Shown in pieces: positions 16,500-25,215 of a DNA stretch of 40,788 nucleotides. A model generated the notes under the pieces. That model was not told the origin of the DNA. It ran no database searches and saw only the letters and a program-made list of their open reading frames with translations. The stretch's first letter is position 1. Every line of letters begins with the position of its first letter. The DNA comes from Prevotella sp. (GTDB taxonomy: Bacteria; Bacteroidota; Bacteroidia; Bacteroidales; Bacteroidaceae), in contig JAFTFO010000002.1 of assembly GCA_017449495.1 (NCBI GenBank), positions 1 through 40,788 of the forward strand, given 5' to 3'. Both the position numbers and the translations under genes were made by a program.

Positions 16500-17486
16500 T
16501 TATAATAAATAGAACAGCCAGCATATATAGAGCATGAAACTGGCTATCAGCACCAGTCCCTCACGGCGAGACACATAGTATTTGGTGAATGCGAAGAGCC
16601 AAAGGAAGCCGATGGTCACCAGCAGCATCATCAGGTCGACGATTGTGATACCCATGATACGCAAAGGATGGATGACAGCTGTGGTTCCAAGGATCAACAG
16701 GATGTTGAACACGTTAGAGCCTATGACATTGCCGATGGCGATGGCAGAGCGCCCCTTGTATGCTGCGACCACACTGGTAGCCAGTTCCGGCAGCGAAGTA
16801 CCACCGGCCACGATGGTCAGACCGATGACACTCTGGCGCACACCAAAACGGTGAGCGACATAAGTGGCCGAATCGACGAAAAGGTTACTGCCATAGATCA
16901 GGCAGCCCAGTCCGAAGACAATCCAGAAGAGGTTACGCCAAAGCTGCGAATAGTCATTCGGTTTCTCGGCATTCTCTTCCAACTCCTCTTCCGTTGGCAT
17001 CAGACCATCTTTCTTGGTGACATAGAATGTATAGATCATGAATCCCACAAAGCCAATAAGCAGGACAAAGCCATCAGAGCGACTGATCTCGTTGCCCCAC
17101 AGGTGTGGCGATTCCATGTCGTCGAAACAGAGGACGAACAGCAATAGCGAGGCCACTACAGCAAAAGGGATGTCCTTGCGGACTGTGGACTTCTGCACCG
17201 CCATTGGCGCCACCAAGGCAGAGCAGCCCACGATAAGCGTCGTGTTAAAAATATTCGAACCGATAACATTACCTACAGCCAAGTCGGCTGTACCCTTCAG
17301 GGCAGAGACCAGACTGACGAACAACTCCGGAGCCGAGGTGCCTGCCGCGACGATGGTCAAGCCAATGACAATCTCTGGCACATTCATGCCACGAGCCAAT
17401 GAGGACGCACCCTCCGTCAGGCGGTCAGCACCCCATAAGACAAGTGCCACGCCAATAATGATATACACAATATTCAACAGTGTCAT
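16500..17486 (-). CDS. Calcium/sodium antiporter (CaCA family, YrbG-like)
   Basis: Inner-membrane exchanger of 328 aa with about ten helices and the two inverted alpha-repeats of the family: GLTIVAAGTSAPELFVSLVS with GNVIGSNIFNT in the first half, and GLTIVAGGTSLPELATSVVA with GNVIGSNVFNI in the second. These GTS-PE and GSN-FN motifs form the ion sites. A cytoplasmic acidic loop (MPTEEELEENAEKPND) joins the halves. The start ATG is set at 17486 (MTLLNIVYIIIGVALVLWG), where the first helix begins. A longer frame to 17639 would run back over the S4-protein gene and adds a low-quality basic segment. It probably belongs to the rplY-pth-S4 transcription unit. Confidence 0.92.
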   Translation of the reverse strand: MTLLNIVYIIIGVALVLWGADRLTEGASSLARGMNVPEIVIGLTIVAAGTSAPELFVSLVSALKGTADLAVGNVIGSNIFNTTLIVGCSALVAPMAVQKSTVRKDIPFAVVASLLLFVLCFDDMESPHLWGNEISRSDGFVLLIGFVGFMIYTFYVTKKDGLMPTEEELEENAEKPNDYSQLWRNLFWIVFGLGCLIYGSNLFVDSATYVAHRFGVRQSVIGLTIVAGGTSLPELATSVVAAYKGRSAIAIGNVIGSNVFNILLILGTTAVIHPLRIMGITIVDLMMLLVTIGFLWLFAFTKYYVSRREGLVLIASFMLYICWLFYLL

Positions 17487-17511
17487 ATATATCCGATTCT
17501 TTACATTATTT

Positions 17512-17949
17512 TCAACTATTTTCGTCGTCCCAGTCGTCGTCATCGAAGAACGCGCCAAAGTCTCCTTCCAGTGAAGGCTCGACGAACGCATCCATCGCCC
17601 GTCGTTCTTTCTTCGTAGGACGCCCAGTACCCCGGGCACGGTTCACGAAGCCACTGATACGGTTCATCTCCAACAGCTCATACTGGTCGGGCGTCGTCAC
17701 ATTCTCGTAGATCTCCGGCACAAGCTTAGCCCCGACACGCTGTTCGATGGTCTTCAGGATCCTGAACGAATAAGTCACAGGAGGTTTCCTGACGCAGACA
17801 GTCTCACCAGCCTTGACGGTATGAGAGGGCTTCACATTGACACCACCAATTGTCACACGACCGTTCTTACAGGCATCAGCCGCGATAGAACGCGTCTTGA
17901 AAATGCGCGCTGCCCACAACCACTTGTCAATTCTCGCGACTTCAGGCAT
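17512..17949 (-). CDS. S4-domain RNA-binding protein (Hsp15/HslR-like)
   Basis: 145 aa. An S4 fold fills residues 5-60, with the signature [22 protein letters not shown], in which the paired basic residues bind structured RNA. The rest is a basic region ([17 protein letters not shown]) followed by a very acidic end ([12 protein letters not shown]). Hsp15 proteins bind free 50S subunits carrying nascent chains. The function fits with neighbour pth, which frees peptidyl-tRNA. The gene overlaps pth by 8 bp (17942-17949), so they are surely coupled. Confidence 0.9.
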   Translation of the reverse strand: MPEVARIDKWLWAARIFKTRSIAADACKNGRVTIGGVNVKPSHTVKAGETVCVRKPPVTYSFRILKTIEQRVGAKLVPEIYENVTTPDQYELLEMNRISGFVNRARGTGRPTKKERRAMDAFVEPSLEGDFGAFFDDDDWDDENS

Positions 17950-18517
17950 GTTTACCTAATTTATTATATTGGTTCATGGTAATGTCGATGCCAGCGAGGA
18001 CGAAGCTCTGGATGATCTCCACGCCACGGTCTATACTCGGCTGGAGAGTCTTCAACTCCTCTTCGGAATAGCGACCCAACACCCAGTCTATCTGCATGCC
18101 ACGGGGGAAGTCGTTGCCGATACCCATCCGCAAACGGGCATAGTCCTGACCTATCAACTGCTGGATATGTCCCAGACCGTTATGCCCGCCATTGCTGCCA
18201 CTCGCCTTCAGCCGGAACTGCCCTAACGGCAGTGCCACATCGTCGCTGATAACCAACAACCGTGACTGTTCTATATTCTCTTTATTCAGCCAATAGCGCA
18301 CGGCATTGCCGCTAAGATTCATGAACGTAGAAGGCTTTAACAGGAACACTTTCCGTCCCTTGAGCGACGTCTCGGCCACAAAGCCGTAGCGCCGGTCTTC
18401 AAAATGAATATTGGATGCCTTTGCAAAAGCATCCAATACCATAAAACCTGTATTGTGGCGGGTCAGTTCGTATTCGTCACCGACATTACCCAAGCCAACA
18501 ATCAAGTACTTGTCCAT
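17942..18517 (-). CDS. pth: Peptidyl-tRNA hydrolase
   Basis: Cytoplasmic enzyme that cleaves the ester bond of peptidyl-tRNAs released from ribosomes. 191 aa, normal length. Motifs: [25 protein letters not shown] (catalytic His in the TRHN segment), [16 protein letters not shown], the [27 protein letters not shown] segment with Asp and GGHNG, and [10 protein letters not shown]. In this copy the more usual GNPG.KY.. is GNVGDEY. The start at 18517 is 38 bp after the L25 stop. The rplY-pth pairing is conserved in many bacteria. Confidence 0.95.
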   Translation of the reverse strand: MDKYLIVGLGNVGDEYELTRHNTGFMVLDAFAKASNIHFEDRRYGFVAETSLKGRKVFLLKPSTFMNLSGNAVRYWLNKENIEQSRLLVISDDVALPLGQFRLKASGSNGGHNGLGHIQQLIGQDYARLRMGIGNDFPRGMQIDWVLGRYSEEELKTLQPSIDRGVEIIQSFVLAGIDITMNQYNKLGKHA

Positions 18518-18555
18518 TCCTTCTGCTTTTAGCTGTTAGCTATAGCCGTTAGCAA

Positions 18556-19158
18556 TTATGCCTCGGCAGCCTCTGCTGCAGCAGCAGAACGAGAAGCACG
18601 GGTAGCCTTCACTGAGCATACGACAACCTGAGCAGGTGTGGCGATCTCAAGACCCTCGAAGTTCAGGTCAGCCACCTTGATGGCCTTACCAAGAGCGAGG
18701 TTCGTCACGTCAATCTCCAGCGCCTCAGGAATCTGCTTATAAGGAGCGGTCACATTCAGCTGACGAACAGCCTGGCTCAGACGACCACCGTCACGGACAC
18801 CCTGAGCATGACCTGTCAGCTTCACAGGAATACCGATCGTGATGGGCTTTGTCTCGTTCACCTCATAGAAGTCGATATGCAGCAGTGCATCCGTCGTAGG
18901 ATGGAACTGCAACTCCTTCATCACGGCCTTATGAGCCTCACCGTCGATAGTCAGGTTGACGACATACACATCGGGAGAATAAACGACCTTACGGAGCTGG
19001 GTAGCGGGGATTGCAAAAGCAAGAGCCTCGGGGATACCGTTCTCACCCTTCTTCTCACCATAAAGATTACAGGGAACGAGTCCCTCCTTGCGCAGCTCTT
19101 TGGCTGCCTTCTTGCCTGTTGTGGCACGCTTCTGGCCACTTACACTGAATTCTTTCAT
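18556..19158 (-). CDS. rplY: 50S ribosomal protein L25/general stress protein Ctc
   Basis: 5S rRNA-binding ribosomal protein in its long (Ctc) form: N-terminal L25 beta-barrel (about 1-92, FSVSGQKRATTGKKAAKELR, then LVPCNLYG) and C-terminal TL5 domain (about 95-185, NETKPITIGIPVKLTGHA with GVRDGGRLSQAVRQLNV). An alanine-rich tail (ASRSAAAAEAAEA) is dispensable-looking. First gene of the minus-strand unit that runs through pth, the S4 protein and perhaps the exchanger. A -7 element at 19251-19258 leaves a leader of about 90 nt. Confidence 0.95.
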   Translation of the reverse strand: MKEFSVSGQKRATTGKKAAKELRKEGLVPCNLYGEKKGENGIPEALAFAIPATQLRKVVYSPDVYVVNLTIDGEAHKAVMKELQFHPTTDALLHIDFYEVNETKPITIGIPVKLTGHAQGVRDGGRLSQAVRQLNVTAPYKQIPEALEIDVTNLALGKAIKVADLNFEGLEIATPAQVVVCSVKATRASRSAAAAEAAEA

Positions 19159-19250
19159 AATCTTGTGTTACTCTAAATTAAGAATTAAATACGTTGCCTA
19201 ATTCACCATCACACGTTACATCTCTGACTGTGCTTTGAGAAAAAGCGGTG

Positions 19251-19258
19251 CAAAGGTA
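19251..19258 (-). promoter_or_regulatory. -7 element of rplY
   Basis: TACCTTTG on the minus strand, divergent from the nusB promoter. The ~90-nt leader is long for this window, where leaders are mostly 15-30 nt, and could hold autoregulatory structure; I see no strong hairpin in it. Confidence 0.55.
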
Positions 19259-19328
19259 CACAAATATTCTGAAATGGAAAAAAGAAAGCATGAAAAAATG
19301 AAAAAAAAGTGCATTTTTTAGTTTATTT

Positions 19329-19360
19329 CTTGCATATACAAGGATTTTTCCCTACCTTTG
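19329..19360 (+). promoter_or_regulatory. Promoter of the nusB operon
   Basis: CTTG (19329-19332), 20-base spacer, TACCTTTG (19353-19360). The predicted start is about 25 bases before ATG 19391. Confidence 0.7.
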
Positions 19361-19390
19361 CATCAAGAAACAATAAAAACATCAAGTGAG

Positions 19391-20434
19391 ATGATTAATA
19401 GAGAGATTATTAGAAACAAAATTGTTCAGTTAACCTATGCCTACTATTTAAACGGTAACAAGAACATCGACACGGCTGAAAAGGAACTATTTTTCAGTCT
19501 GTCCAAGGCTTATGACCTTTACAATCACCTGTTGTCACTGATTGTCGCAGTGACCAAAGAAGCACAGCGCAGACTTGAAGTGACTCAGGGCAGAGCTAAG
19601 CGCGAAGGAACCGAAGAACCCTCGCAGAAGTTTGCATACAACCGTTTTGCCATTCAGTTGCAGGAGAACAAAGCGCTGAATGAGTTCATCAGCAACCAGA
19701 AGACAGACTGGGCAGACACCCCTATCCCCGGACAACTCTTCGAGACCATCGAGTCAAGCGAGATATACAAGGACTATATGTCTTCCAGCGAAGACAGCTA
19801 CGATGCAGACCGCGAGTTATGGCGCAAGCTTTACAAGACCTTCATCCAGGAGAATTCCGACCTCGATGCCCTCTTGGAAGACCAGAGTCTGTACTGGAAC
19901 GACGATAAGGAGATCGTCGACACATTCGTTCTGAAGACCATCAAGCGCTTCAAGGAGCAGAATGGTGCCAAGGAGAAGTTGCTGCCCGAGTGGGACAGTG
20001 ACGAGGAGAAGGAGTTTGCCCGCAAGCTGTTCCGCTCGGCCATCCTTAACGAGGTGGAATACCAGCACTATATGAACGAGGTATCCCGCAACTGGGATCT
20101 CTCCCGTCTGGCCTACATGGACATTGTCATCATGCAAATTGCCATTGCCGAGCTGATGACATTCCCCAACATCCCCGTCAGTGTGACCATCAACGAATAC
20201 GTCGACATCGCCAAGCTCTACTCTACCTCCAAGAGTGGCGGCTACATCAACGGCATGATCGATGCCATCGCCCGCAACCTCATCAAGAGCAACCGCCTCA
20301 TGAAGCACATGGACCCTGCCCACAAGGGTAAGGAGGCCGCACCGAAGGAAGGAACCGTAGAGGAGGCCGCACCCGTGAAGATGAGACACCGCAAACGCAT
20401 CGTCAAGAAGAACGATGACGAGAACAAGGAGTGA
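19391..20434 (+). CDS. nusB: Transcription antitermination protein NusB (long Bacteroidetes form)
   Basis: RNA-binding factor that joins NusE on boxA of rRNA leaders. ATG 19391 (MINREIIRNKIVQLTYAYYL) is chosen because the -7 element at 19353-19360 makes an ATG at 19358 impossible. The 347-aa protein is over twice E. coli NusB. The canonical helical NusB core lies at the C-terminal half (about 210-305, with VEYQHYMNEVSRNWDLSRLAYMDIVIMQIAIAEL and PVSVTINEYVDIAKLYS). The N-terminal ~190 residues are the Bacteroidetes-specific helical extension. The tail is basic (MRHRKRIVKKNDDE). It leads the plus-strand operon with yajC 23 bp downstream. Confidence 0.93.
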   Translation: MINREIIRNKIVQLTYAYYLNGNKNIDTAEKELFFSLSKAYDLYNHLLSLIVAVTKEAQRRLEVTQGRAKREGTEEPSQKFAYNRFAIQLQENKALNEFISNQKTDWADTPIPGQLFETIESSEIYKDYMSSSEDSYDADRELWRKLYKTFIQENSDLDALLEDQSLYWNDDKEIVDTFVLKTIKRFKEQNGAKEKLLPEWDSDEEKEFARKLFRSAILNEVEYQHYMNEVSRNWDLSRLAYMDIVIMQIAIAELMTFPNIPVSVTINEYVDIAKLYSTSKSGGYINGMIDAIARNLIKSNRLMKHMDPAHKGKEAAPKEGTVEEAAPVKMRHRKRIVKKNDDENKE

Positions 20435-20457
20435 TTATATCATATAATAGTATAGAA

Positions 20458-20775
20458 ATGACAAACATCATCATCGCTGCACAGTCAGCACAAGGAGGTG
20501 GCATGAGCATGATCATCATGATGGTCGCCATCTTTGCCATCATGTATTTCTTCATGATCAAGCCCCAGCAGAAGAAGCAGAAGGAGATTCAGAAGTTCCA
20601 GAACGAGCTCACCGAGGGCACGTCGGTCATCACCGGCGGCGGCATCTACGGTACCGTCAAGAGCATCGACCTGGCCAAGAACACTGTCGACGTCAAGATT
20701 GCCCGTGACGTGGTTATCACCGTCGATAAAGGCTCCGTCTTCAAAGACACCTCCAGTACGCCGCTGCAGAAATAG
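20458..20775 (+). CDS. yajC: Preprotein translocase subunit YajC
   Basis: Small inner-membrane partner of SecDF. From ATG 20458 it is 105 aa. One membrane segment (about 17-35, MSMIIMMVAIFAIMYFFMI) is followed at once by the family motif KPQQKKQKE, then a cytoplasmic domain with TSVITGGGIYGTVKSID. A frame start at 20431 would add nine residues and overlap nusB by 4 bp. The later ATG gives the usual N-terminus. nusB-yajC-ybbR-coaE order is typical for Bacteroidetes. Confidence 0.94.
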   Translation: MTNIIIAAQSAQGGGMSMIIMMVAIFAIMYFFMIKPQQKKQKEIQKFQNELTEGTSVITGGGIYGTVKSIDLAKNTVDVKIARDVVITVDKGSVFKDTSSTPLQK

Positions 20776-20787
20776 CCATCACTCAGT

Positions 20788-21768
20788 ATGACCTTCCGAA
20801 GCGTATGGCGAACCGTCAGGGAATTCCTGTTCACTAAGGCGAGTAAGGAGTTTCTCATCTTCGTGTTCTTCCTGGCTCTTTCAGGAGTATTCTGGTTGTC
20901 ACTGACACTGAATGAGACTTACGAACAAGAGTTCGCCGTGCCCATCTCTGTCGTTGGTGTCCCTAAGAATGCCGTACTCACTTCCGACGAGGTCGACACC
21001 ATCCGCGTCACCATCCGCGACAAGGGCATCGTGCTGGTTACCTATAAATACGGTGAGGCACTCAAACGCATCGAGTTTCCATTCCGTAACTACACGCATA
21101 ACAACGGTACTGGCCAGATTCCCATATCGGAAATACAGAAGCGCATCTACCAGAATCTGGTCAGCAGCTCGAAGATCACGGCCATCAAGCCAGAGAAGAT
21201 GGAGTTCTACTACAGCTACGGTTCCAAGAAACAGGTGCCTGTACGGTGGAGCGGACGCGTGATTCCCGAAGAGCTCTATTTCATCTCTCGGGTATCCTAT
21301 GAGCCAGACAGCGTCACCATCTTTGCAAGCGACGACAAACTCGACAGCATCAGCATGGTCTATACCGAGCAGCTCAACTACGTCAACTTCCGTGACACAC
21401 TCTCCGTGGACTGCAACTTAGCGAAGCTCAGGGGGGTGAAGGCGGTGCCTGACCACATCCGCGTCAAGTTCTTCACCGACGTGCTGACAGAAGAGCGCAT
21501 CTCCGGCATACCCATCGTCGGCATCAACATGCCCGAGGGCAAGGTACTGCGCACATTCCCGGCCAAGACCTCAGTCAGTTTCGTGGCAGGCGTCAGCGTC
21601 TATCGCAACCTGAAGCCTGAGGACTTCACCATCATCGTCGACTACGACGAGATCCGTCGCAACCCCTCCGAGAAGTGCCGTATCTACCTGAAGAAAGTGC
21701 CGAGCGGCATCTCACGGGCCAAGTTGGAGACGAGCATGGTTGACTATCTCATCGAATCGCAGGAATGA
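20788..21768 (+). CDS. YbbR/CdaR-like membrane-anchored protein
   Basis: 326 aa. One N-terminal membrane helix (about 22-40, FLIFVFFLALSGVFWLSLTL), then an extracytoplasmic region of YbbR-like beta-domains. Two repeats can be discerned: about 45-125 (FAVPISVVGVPKNAVLTSDE, VRVTIRDKG-like strand) and about 240-320 (SGIPIVGINMPEGKVLRTFP, TSVSFVAGVSVYRNL). In Firmicutes YbbR (CdaR) regulates a diadenylate cyclase; here no such gene is adjacent, so that role is not implied. The gene overlaps coaE by 4 bp (21765-21768). Confidence 0.85.
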   Translation: MTFRSVWRTVREFLFTKASKEFLIFVFFLALSGVFWLSLTLNETYEQEFAVPISVVGVPKNAVLTSDEVDTIRVTIRDKGIVLVTYKYGEALKRIEFPFRNYTHNNGTGQIPISEIQKRIYQNLVSSSKITAIKPEKMEFYYSYGSKKQVPVRWSGRVIPEELYFISRVSYEPDSVTIFASDDKLDSISMVYTEQLNYVNFRDTLSVDCNLAKLRGVKAVPDHIRVKFFTDVLTEERISGIPIVGINMPEGKVLRTFPAKTSVSFVAGVSVYRNLKPEDFTIIVDYDEIRRNPSEKCRIYLKKVPSGISRAKLETSMVDYLIESQE

Positions 21769-22340
21769 AGATTGGTATCACGGGAGGTATTGGAAGCGGC
21801 AAGAGCTACGTCTGCCGACTGTTGGAGGAACGGGGCTATGCCGTTTACGACTGTGACAGCGCTGCCAAACGGCTGATCCGCACATCACCGTATATCCGTC
21901 GTCGCCTCACAGCACTTATCGGTCCAGATACCTATAAGGTCCAGGAGTCGGGCGAATATATGCTGAATAAGAAGGCCGTGGCGGAGTTCCTGCTGTCGTC
22001 AGAAGAGAACACGAAAGCCATCGACCGCATCGTACACCCCGCCGTCTTCCGTGACTTCACACAGAGTGGCATGGAGTGGATGGAGAGTGCCATCATCTTT
22101 GAGTCAGGCATCTACCGCCTCGTCGACCGTGTCATTGCCGTCACCGCCCCAGAGGAACTGCGCATCCAGCGGGTGATGGCCCGGGACAACATCTCACGGG
22201 AGAAAGTCCTGGAGTGGATGAGCCGCCAACTGCCACAGGAAGAGGTCCGTCAACGTGCAGACTTCGAGATCGTCAACGACGAAGAGTCAGATATCCAGCA
22301 ACAACTGGGAAACATCTTAGAAATAATATATAAGGTATAA
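21765..22340 (+). CDS. coaE: Dephospho-CoA kinase
   Basis: Last enzyme of coenzyme A synthesis; phosphorylates the 3'-hydroxyl of dephospho-CoA using ATP. 191 aa with P-loop GITGGIGSGKSYVC at the N-terminus, the CoA-domain DCDSAAKRLI (catalytic Asp), and later family segments RIVHPAVFRDF, ESGIYRLVDRVIAVTAPEEL and RQLPQEEVRQRADFEIVND. Canonical (L)FE is IFESG here. The ATG overlaps the ybbR-like stop. Confidence 0.95.
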   Translation: MKIGITGGIGSGKSYVCRLLEERGYAVYDCDSAAKRLIRTSPYIRRRLTALIGPDTYKVQESGEYMLNKKAVAEFLLSSEENTKAIDRIVHPAVFRDFTQSGMEWMESAIIFESGIYRLVDRVIAVTAPEELRIQRVMARDNISREKVLEWMSRQLPQEEVRQRADFEIVNDEESDIQQQLGNILEIIYKV

Positions 22341-22351
22341 TAATATAAACT

Positions 22352-22798
22352 ATGCAACAGACTATTTTAGCTATTTCCGGCAAGCCCGGACTTTACAAAC
22401 TCGTTTCACGGGGTAAGAACAACCTCATTGTCGAGGCGCTCGATGCCACACACCGTCGCATGCCCGCCTTTGCATCAGACCGTATCACCTCACTGGCAGA
22501 CATCGCCATGTTCACCGAGACCGACGACATTCCCCTGATGGATGTCTTGGAGAATATCAAGACGCTTGAGGAAGGCCAGAAGGCCAAGGTAGACCCCAAG
22601 AAAGCCTCCAGCAAGGAGTTGCAGGACTACTTCACGAAGGTGCTGCCCGAATGGGACCGCGACCGTGTCCACGTCAGCGATATCAAGAAGCTCGTCAGCT
22701 GGTACAATATACTTATTGAAGCCGGCATTACCGACTTCAAGGAGGAGATGCAGCCTACAGAAGGCGACAACATCGACGATCGCAAGGATCAGGAATAA
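22352..22798 (+). CDS. DUF5606 domain-containing protein
   Basis: 148 aa soluble protein. The N-terminal half (MQQTILAISGKPGLYKLVSR, KNNLIVEALDATHRRMPAFA) forms a small beta-domain and the second half is helical (ASSKELQDYFTKVLPEWDRD and VHVSDIKKLVSWYNILIEAG). This is the Bacteroidetes DUF5606 family, function unknown. It is the last gene of the nusB operon, 11 bp after coaE, and ends 4 bp from the convergent ribH gene. The acidic end (EGDNIDDRKDQE) is likely disordered. Confidence 0.85.
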   Translation: MQQTILAISGKPGLYKLVSRGKNNLIVEALDATHRRMPAFASDRITSLADIAMFTETDDIPLMDVLENIKTLEEGQKAKVDPKKASSKELQDYFTKVLPEWDRDRVHVSDIKKLVSWYNILIEAGITDFKEEMQPTEGDNIDDRKDQE

Positions 22799-22802
22799 GT
22801 CT

Positions 22803-23273
22803 TTAGAACTTCGCCATCTTGATGGCAACCACCGCGCACTCGTCGCCCTTATTACCTAAGCGGCCCCCGGCGCGGTCTTTGGCCTGCTGAAGATCATTGG
22901 TCGTCAGCAGGCCAAATACTACGGGGATATTGCTGGTGGCGTTCAGACGGGCGATACCTTCGGTCACCCCCTGACAGATATAGTCAAAGTGGGGGGTCTC
23001 GCCACGGATGACGCTACCCAGGATAATCACGGCGTCATAGCCGTCGTTAAGTGTCATCTGATGGGCACCGTAGATCAACTCAAACGAGCCAGGTACGGTC
23101 TTCACATGGATATTCTCGGGCAGTGCGCCATGACGCTCCAGTGTCGACACGCAACCATCGAGCAGTGCCCCCGTGATCTCAGGGTTCCACTCGGCCACAA
23201 CCACACCGAAGATCATGTTCGATGCATCGGGCACCGAGTTGATATCGTAGTCTGAAAGATTCCTGGTCGCCAT
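22803..23273 (-). CDS. ribH: 6,7-dimethyl-8-ribityllumazine synthase
   Basis: Penultimate riboflavin enzyme, condensing the pyrimidinedione with dihydroxybutanone phosphate. 156 aa with [16 protein letters not shown] (Trp in the substrate pocket), [30 protein letters not shown] (catalytic His of the PHFDY segment) and [18 protein letters not shown]. Follows the TPR gene by 37 bp on the same strand, so it is probably its operon partner, a usual Bacteroidales arrangement. An icosahedral cage is the normal assembly for this family. Confidence 0.95.
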   Translation of the reverse strand: MATRNLSDYDINSVPDASNMIFGVVVAEWNPEITGALLDGCVSTLERHGALPENIHVKTVPGSFELIYGAHQMTLNDGYDAVIILGSVIRGETPHFDYICQGVTEGIARLNATSNIPVVFGLLTTNDLQQAKDRAGGRLGNKGDECAVVAIKMAKF

Positions 23274-23310
23274 GTCAGAGAACTCTTAACTCTTATTTCT
23301 CAATCCTCAA

Positions 23311-23991
23311 TTACTCACTGACACGCTCGATATAAGCATCGATCGTCTGATAAGCCATCGAGTTGAAGTACTTCTCCTTCACCGTCTGATACAGCTTCAG
23401 CGCATCAGCCTTCTTACCCTGACTCTCGAGAATCTCACCAGCCTGGATCAGGTAGGTGGGCGAGAGAGAGTTGTTGTCGGCTTCCTCGGCAGCCTTCTTC
23501 AAGGTAGAAACGGCCTTGTCCAACTGGTTCTGATGAGCGTAGGCATTACCCAGTGCACCGAGGGCAGCAGGCGACACCATCTGGTCGTCGGCACCATCAT
23601 ACTTCTCAAGATACTTCACAGCCTCATCCCAGTTGCCCAACTGTGCGTTGCACAGACCGGCATACAGGTTTGCCAAGTTACCGGCAGCAGTGCTGCTATA
23701 GTCGCTGGCCAGAGCCACGAAGCCCTTGTAACCCGTGCTGTCACCCTTGAGTGCCACGTCGAAGAGGCCCTGGGCAAAATACTCCTGACCCTTGGCGATG
23801 GCCGTCGAGGCCTTCTGCTCGTTGGGCTCAGACACATAAGTCTTGTAAAGCACGATACCGGCAATGATGACGATCAGTGCCACCACGGCGGCGATGATGG
23901 CCTTCTGGTACTTCAGGAAGAAAGCCTCACTCTTGTTCAGGGTCTCCTCCATCGTGGGAGCTGCCTGAGGTTGATTTTTGTTTGTTGCCAT
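23311..23991 (-). CDS. Membrane-anchored tetratricopeptide-repeat protein (YfgM-like)
   Basis: 226 aa. A disordered N-terminus (MATNKNQPQAAPTMEETLNK), one membrane helix (about 33-50, AIIAAVVALIVIIAGIVLY) and an extracytoplasmic solenoid of about four TPR units, e.g. AAGNLANLYAGLCNAQLGNW and AALGALGNAYAHQNQLDKAV. The layout matches YfgM/Tol-Pal-type ancillary TPR proteins that bridge the translocon and periplasmic chaperones, but the exact role in Bacteroidetes is unknown. It has a good promoter (24026-24056) divergent from recF. Confidence 0.85.
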   Translation of the reverse strand: MATNKNQPQAAPTMEETLNKSEAFFLKYQKAIIAAVVALIVIIAGIVLYKTYVSEPNEQKASTAIAKGQEYFAQGLFDVALKGDSTGYKGFVALASDYSSTAAGNLANLYAGLCNAQLGNWDEAVKYLEKYDGADDQMVSPAALGALGNAYAHQNQLDKAVSTLKKAAEEADNNSLSPTYLIQAGEILESQGKKADALKLYQTVKEKYFNSMAYQTIDAYIERVSE

Positions 23992-24025
23992 TATAATTAT
24001 TGTATTTATTTTCGAAAATCGGCTG

Positions 24026-24056
24026 CAAAGTTACTAATTTTTCCCGAAACACCAAA
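24026..24056 (-). promoter_or_regulatory. Promoter of the TPR-ribH unit
   Basis: On the minus strand TTTG (24056-24053), 19-base spacer, TAACTTTG (24033-24026): a full Bacteroidetes consensus, about 30 bases before the ATG at 23991. Its -33 end lies 20 bp from the recF -7 element. Confidence 0.75.
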
Positions 24057-24075
24057 ATATTTAATGAATTATTCG

Positions 24076-24083
24076 TATCTTTG
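24076..24083 (+). promoter_or_regulatory. -7 element of recF
   Basis: TATCTTTG, about 20 bases before the chosen ATG 24109. The in-frame ATG at 24085 lies too close to the transcript start. A proper -33 TTTG is missing. Confidence 0.55.
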
Positions 24084-24108
24084 CATGCTGAATCGTATCA
24101 TTTGCACT

Positions 24109-25215
24109 ATGATTTTAGAGAAACTGTCACTCATCAACTATAAGAACATCCGGGAGGCCACGCTCGACCTGTCGCCGAAGATCAACTGTATGATCGGCCA
24201 CAACGGCGCCGGCAAGACCAACATCCTCGATGCCGTCTACTTTCTCTCCTTCTGTCACTCTGCCTCCAACCCCATCGACTCGCAGGTCATCCGCCACGAC
24301 GAGGAGTTCCTTTTCATAGAGGGCAGCTATCAATCTCCCTTCCTTCCTCCCCCATCCTCCACCATCGTCTCCTGTGGCATGAAGCGTGGCACGAAGAAGC
24401 ACTTCCGCCGCGACAAGAAGGAATACCGCCGTCTCTCCGAGCACATCGGCCTCATCCCCCTCGTAATGGTATCCCCTGCCGACACCCTGCTTATCGACGG
24501 AGGCAGTGAGGAGCGCCGCCGGCTGATGGACATGGTCATCTCCCAGTACGACCGCCCCTACATGGAGTGCGTCAGCCGCTACAACAAAGCCCTGCTCCAG
24601 CGTAACACCATGCTCAAGCAGGAGGAAGAGCCTGACCCAGAGATCCTGGGCCTGTGGGAAGAGCAGATGGCCATTGAGGGTGAGCGCATCTACCAGCGCC
24701 GCGATGCCTTCGTCAGAGAACTCACCCCGATCTTCCAGCATTACTACGAACGCATCTCAGACTGTCGCGAACAGGTGGCCATCACCTATGAGTCCCACTG
24801 CCAGCGCGGCCCCCTGCTCGACGTCATCCGCCGCGACCGCCAGAAGGACCGCATCATGGGCTACTCCCTCCACGGCATCCATCGCGACGATCTCCTCTTC
24901 ACCCTCGGCGGCCATCCCATCCGCCGCGAGGGCAGTCAGGGACAGCACAAGACCTTCGTCGTTGCCCTGAAGCTCGCCCAGTTCGACTTCCTGAAGCGCA
25001 CCAACGGCGGTAACACCCCTATCCTCTTGCTCGACGACATCTTCGACAAACTCGATGCCAACCGTGTCGAACAGATCGTCACCCTCGTCGCCGGTGAGGA
25101 GTTCGGCCAGATCTTCATCACCGATACCAACCGCAGTCACCTCGACCAGATCCTCTCCGCCACCTCCCACGACTATAAGATCTTCCACATCGAAAACGGC
25201 GAAGTACATGTTTAA
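24109..25215 (+). CDS. recF: DNA replication and repair protein RecF
   Basis: SMC-like ATPase that helps load RecA at gaps. 368 aa from ATG 24109 (MILEKLSLINYKNIREATLD). Walker A is GHNGAGKTNILDAVYFLSF; the ABC signature region is SQGQHKTFVVALKLAQ; Walker B is PILLLDDIFDKLDANR, with the D-loop following. The middle coiled region holds the family block ERRRLMDMVISQYDRPYM. A much longer open frame extends upstream over the TPR gene but has no homology and is rejected. The stop overlaps the DUF721 start by 8 bp. A run of many C/T-rich codons reflects the local high GC. Confidence 0.95.
   Translation: MILEKLSLINYKNIREATLDLSPKINCMIGHNGAGKTNILDAVYFLSFCHSASNPIDSQVIRHDEEFLFIEGSYQSPFLPPPSSTIVSCGMKRGTKKHFRRDKKEYRRLSEHIGLIPLVMVSPADTLLIDGGSEERRRLMDMVISQYDRPYMECVSRYNKALLQRNTMLKQEEEPDPEILGLWEEQMAIEGERIYQRRDAFVRELTPIFQHYYERISDCREQVAITYESHCQRGPLLDVIRRDRQKDRIMGYSLHGIHRDDLLFTLGGHPIRREGSQGQHKTFVVALKLAQFDFLKRTNGGNTPILLLDDIFDKLDANRVEQIVTLVAGEEFGQIFITDTNRSHLDQILSATSHDYKIFHIENGEVHV

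Noticed and set aside
17487-17639. N-terminal extension of the Na/Ca exchanger
   Set aside because: It overlaps the S4-protein gene, is basic and unlike any membrane exchanger start. ATG 17486 begins the first helix.
19159-19250. Riboswitch or L25-type autoregulatory structure in the rplY leader
   Set aside because: No convincing conserved stem can be drawn; only the leader length is unusual.
19817-20389. 190-codon minus-strand frame inside nusB
   Set aside because: Antisense shadow, V/G/L/H-rich, without motif or promoter.
23533-24108. Upstream open frame that would extend recF by about 190 residues
   Set aside because: It runs antisense over the TPR gene, has no family resemblance, and a -7 element at 24076-24083 places the transcript start after it.
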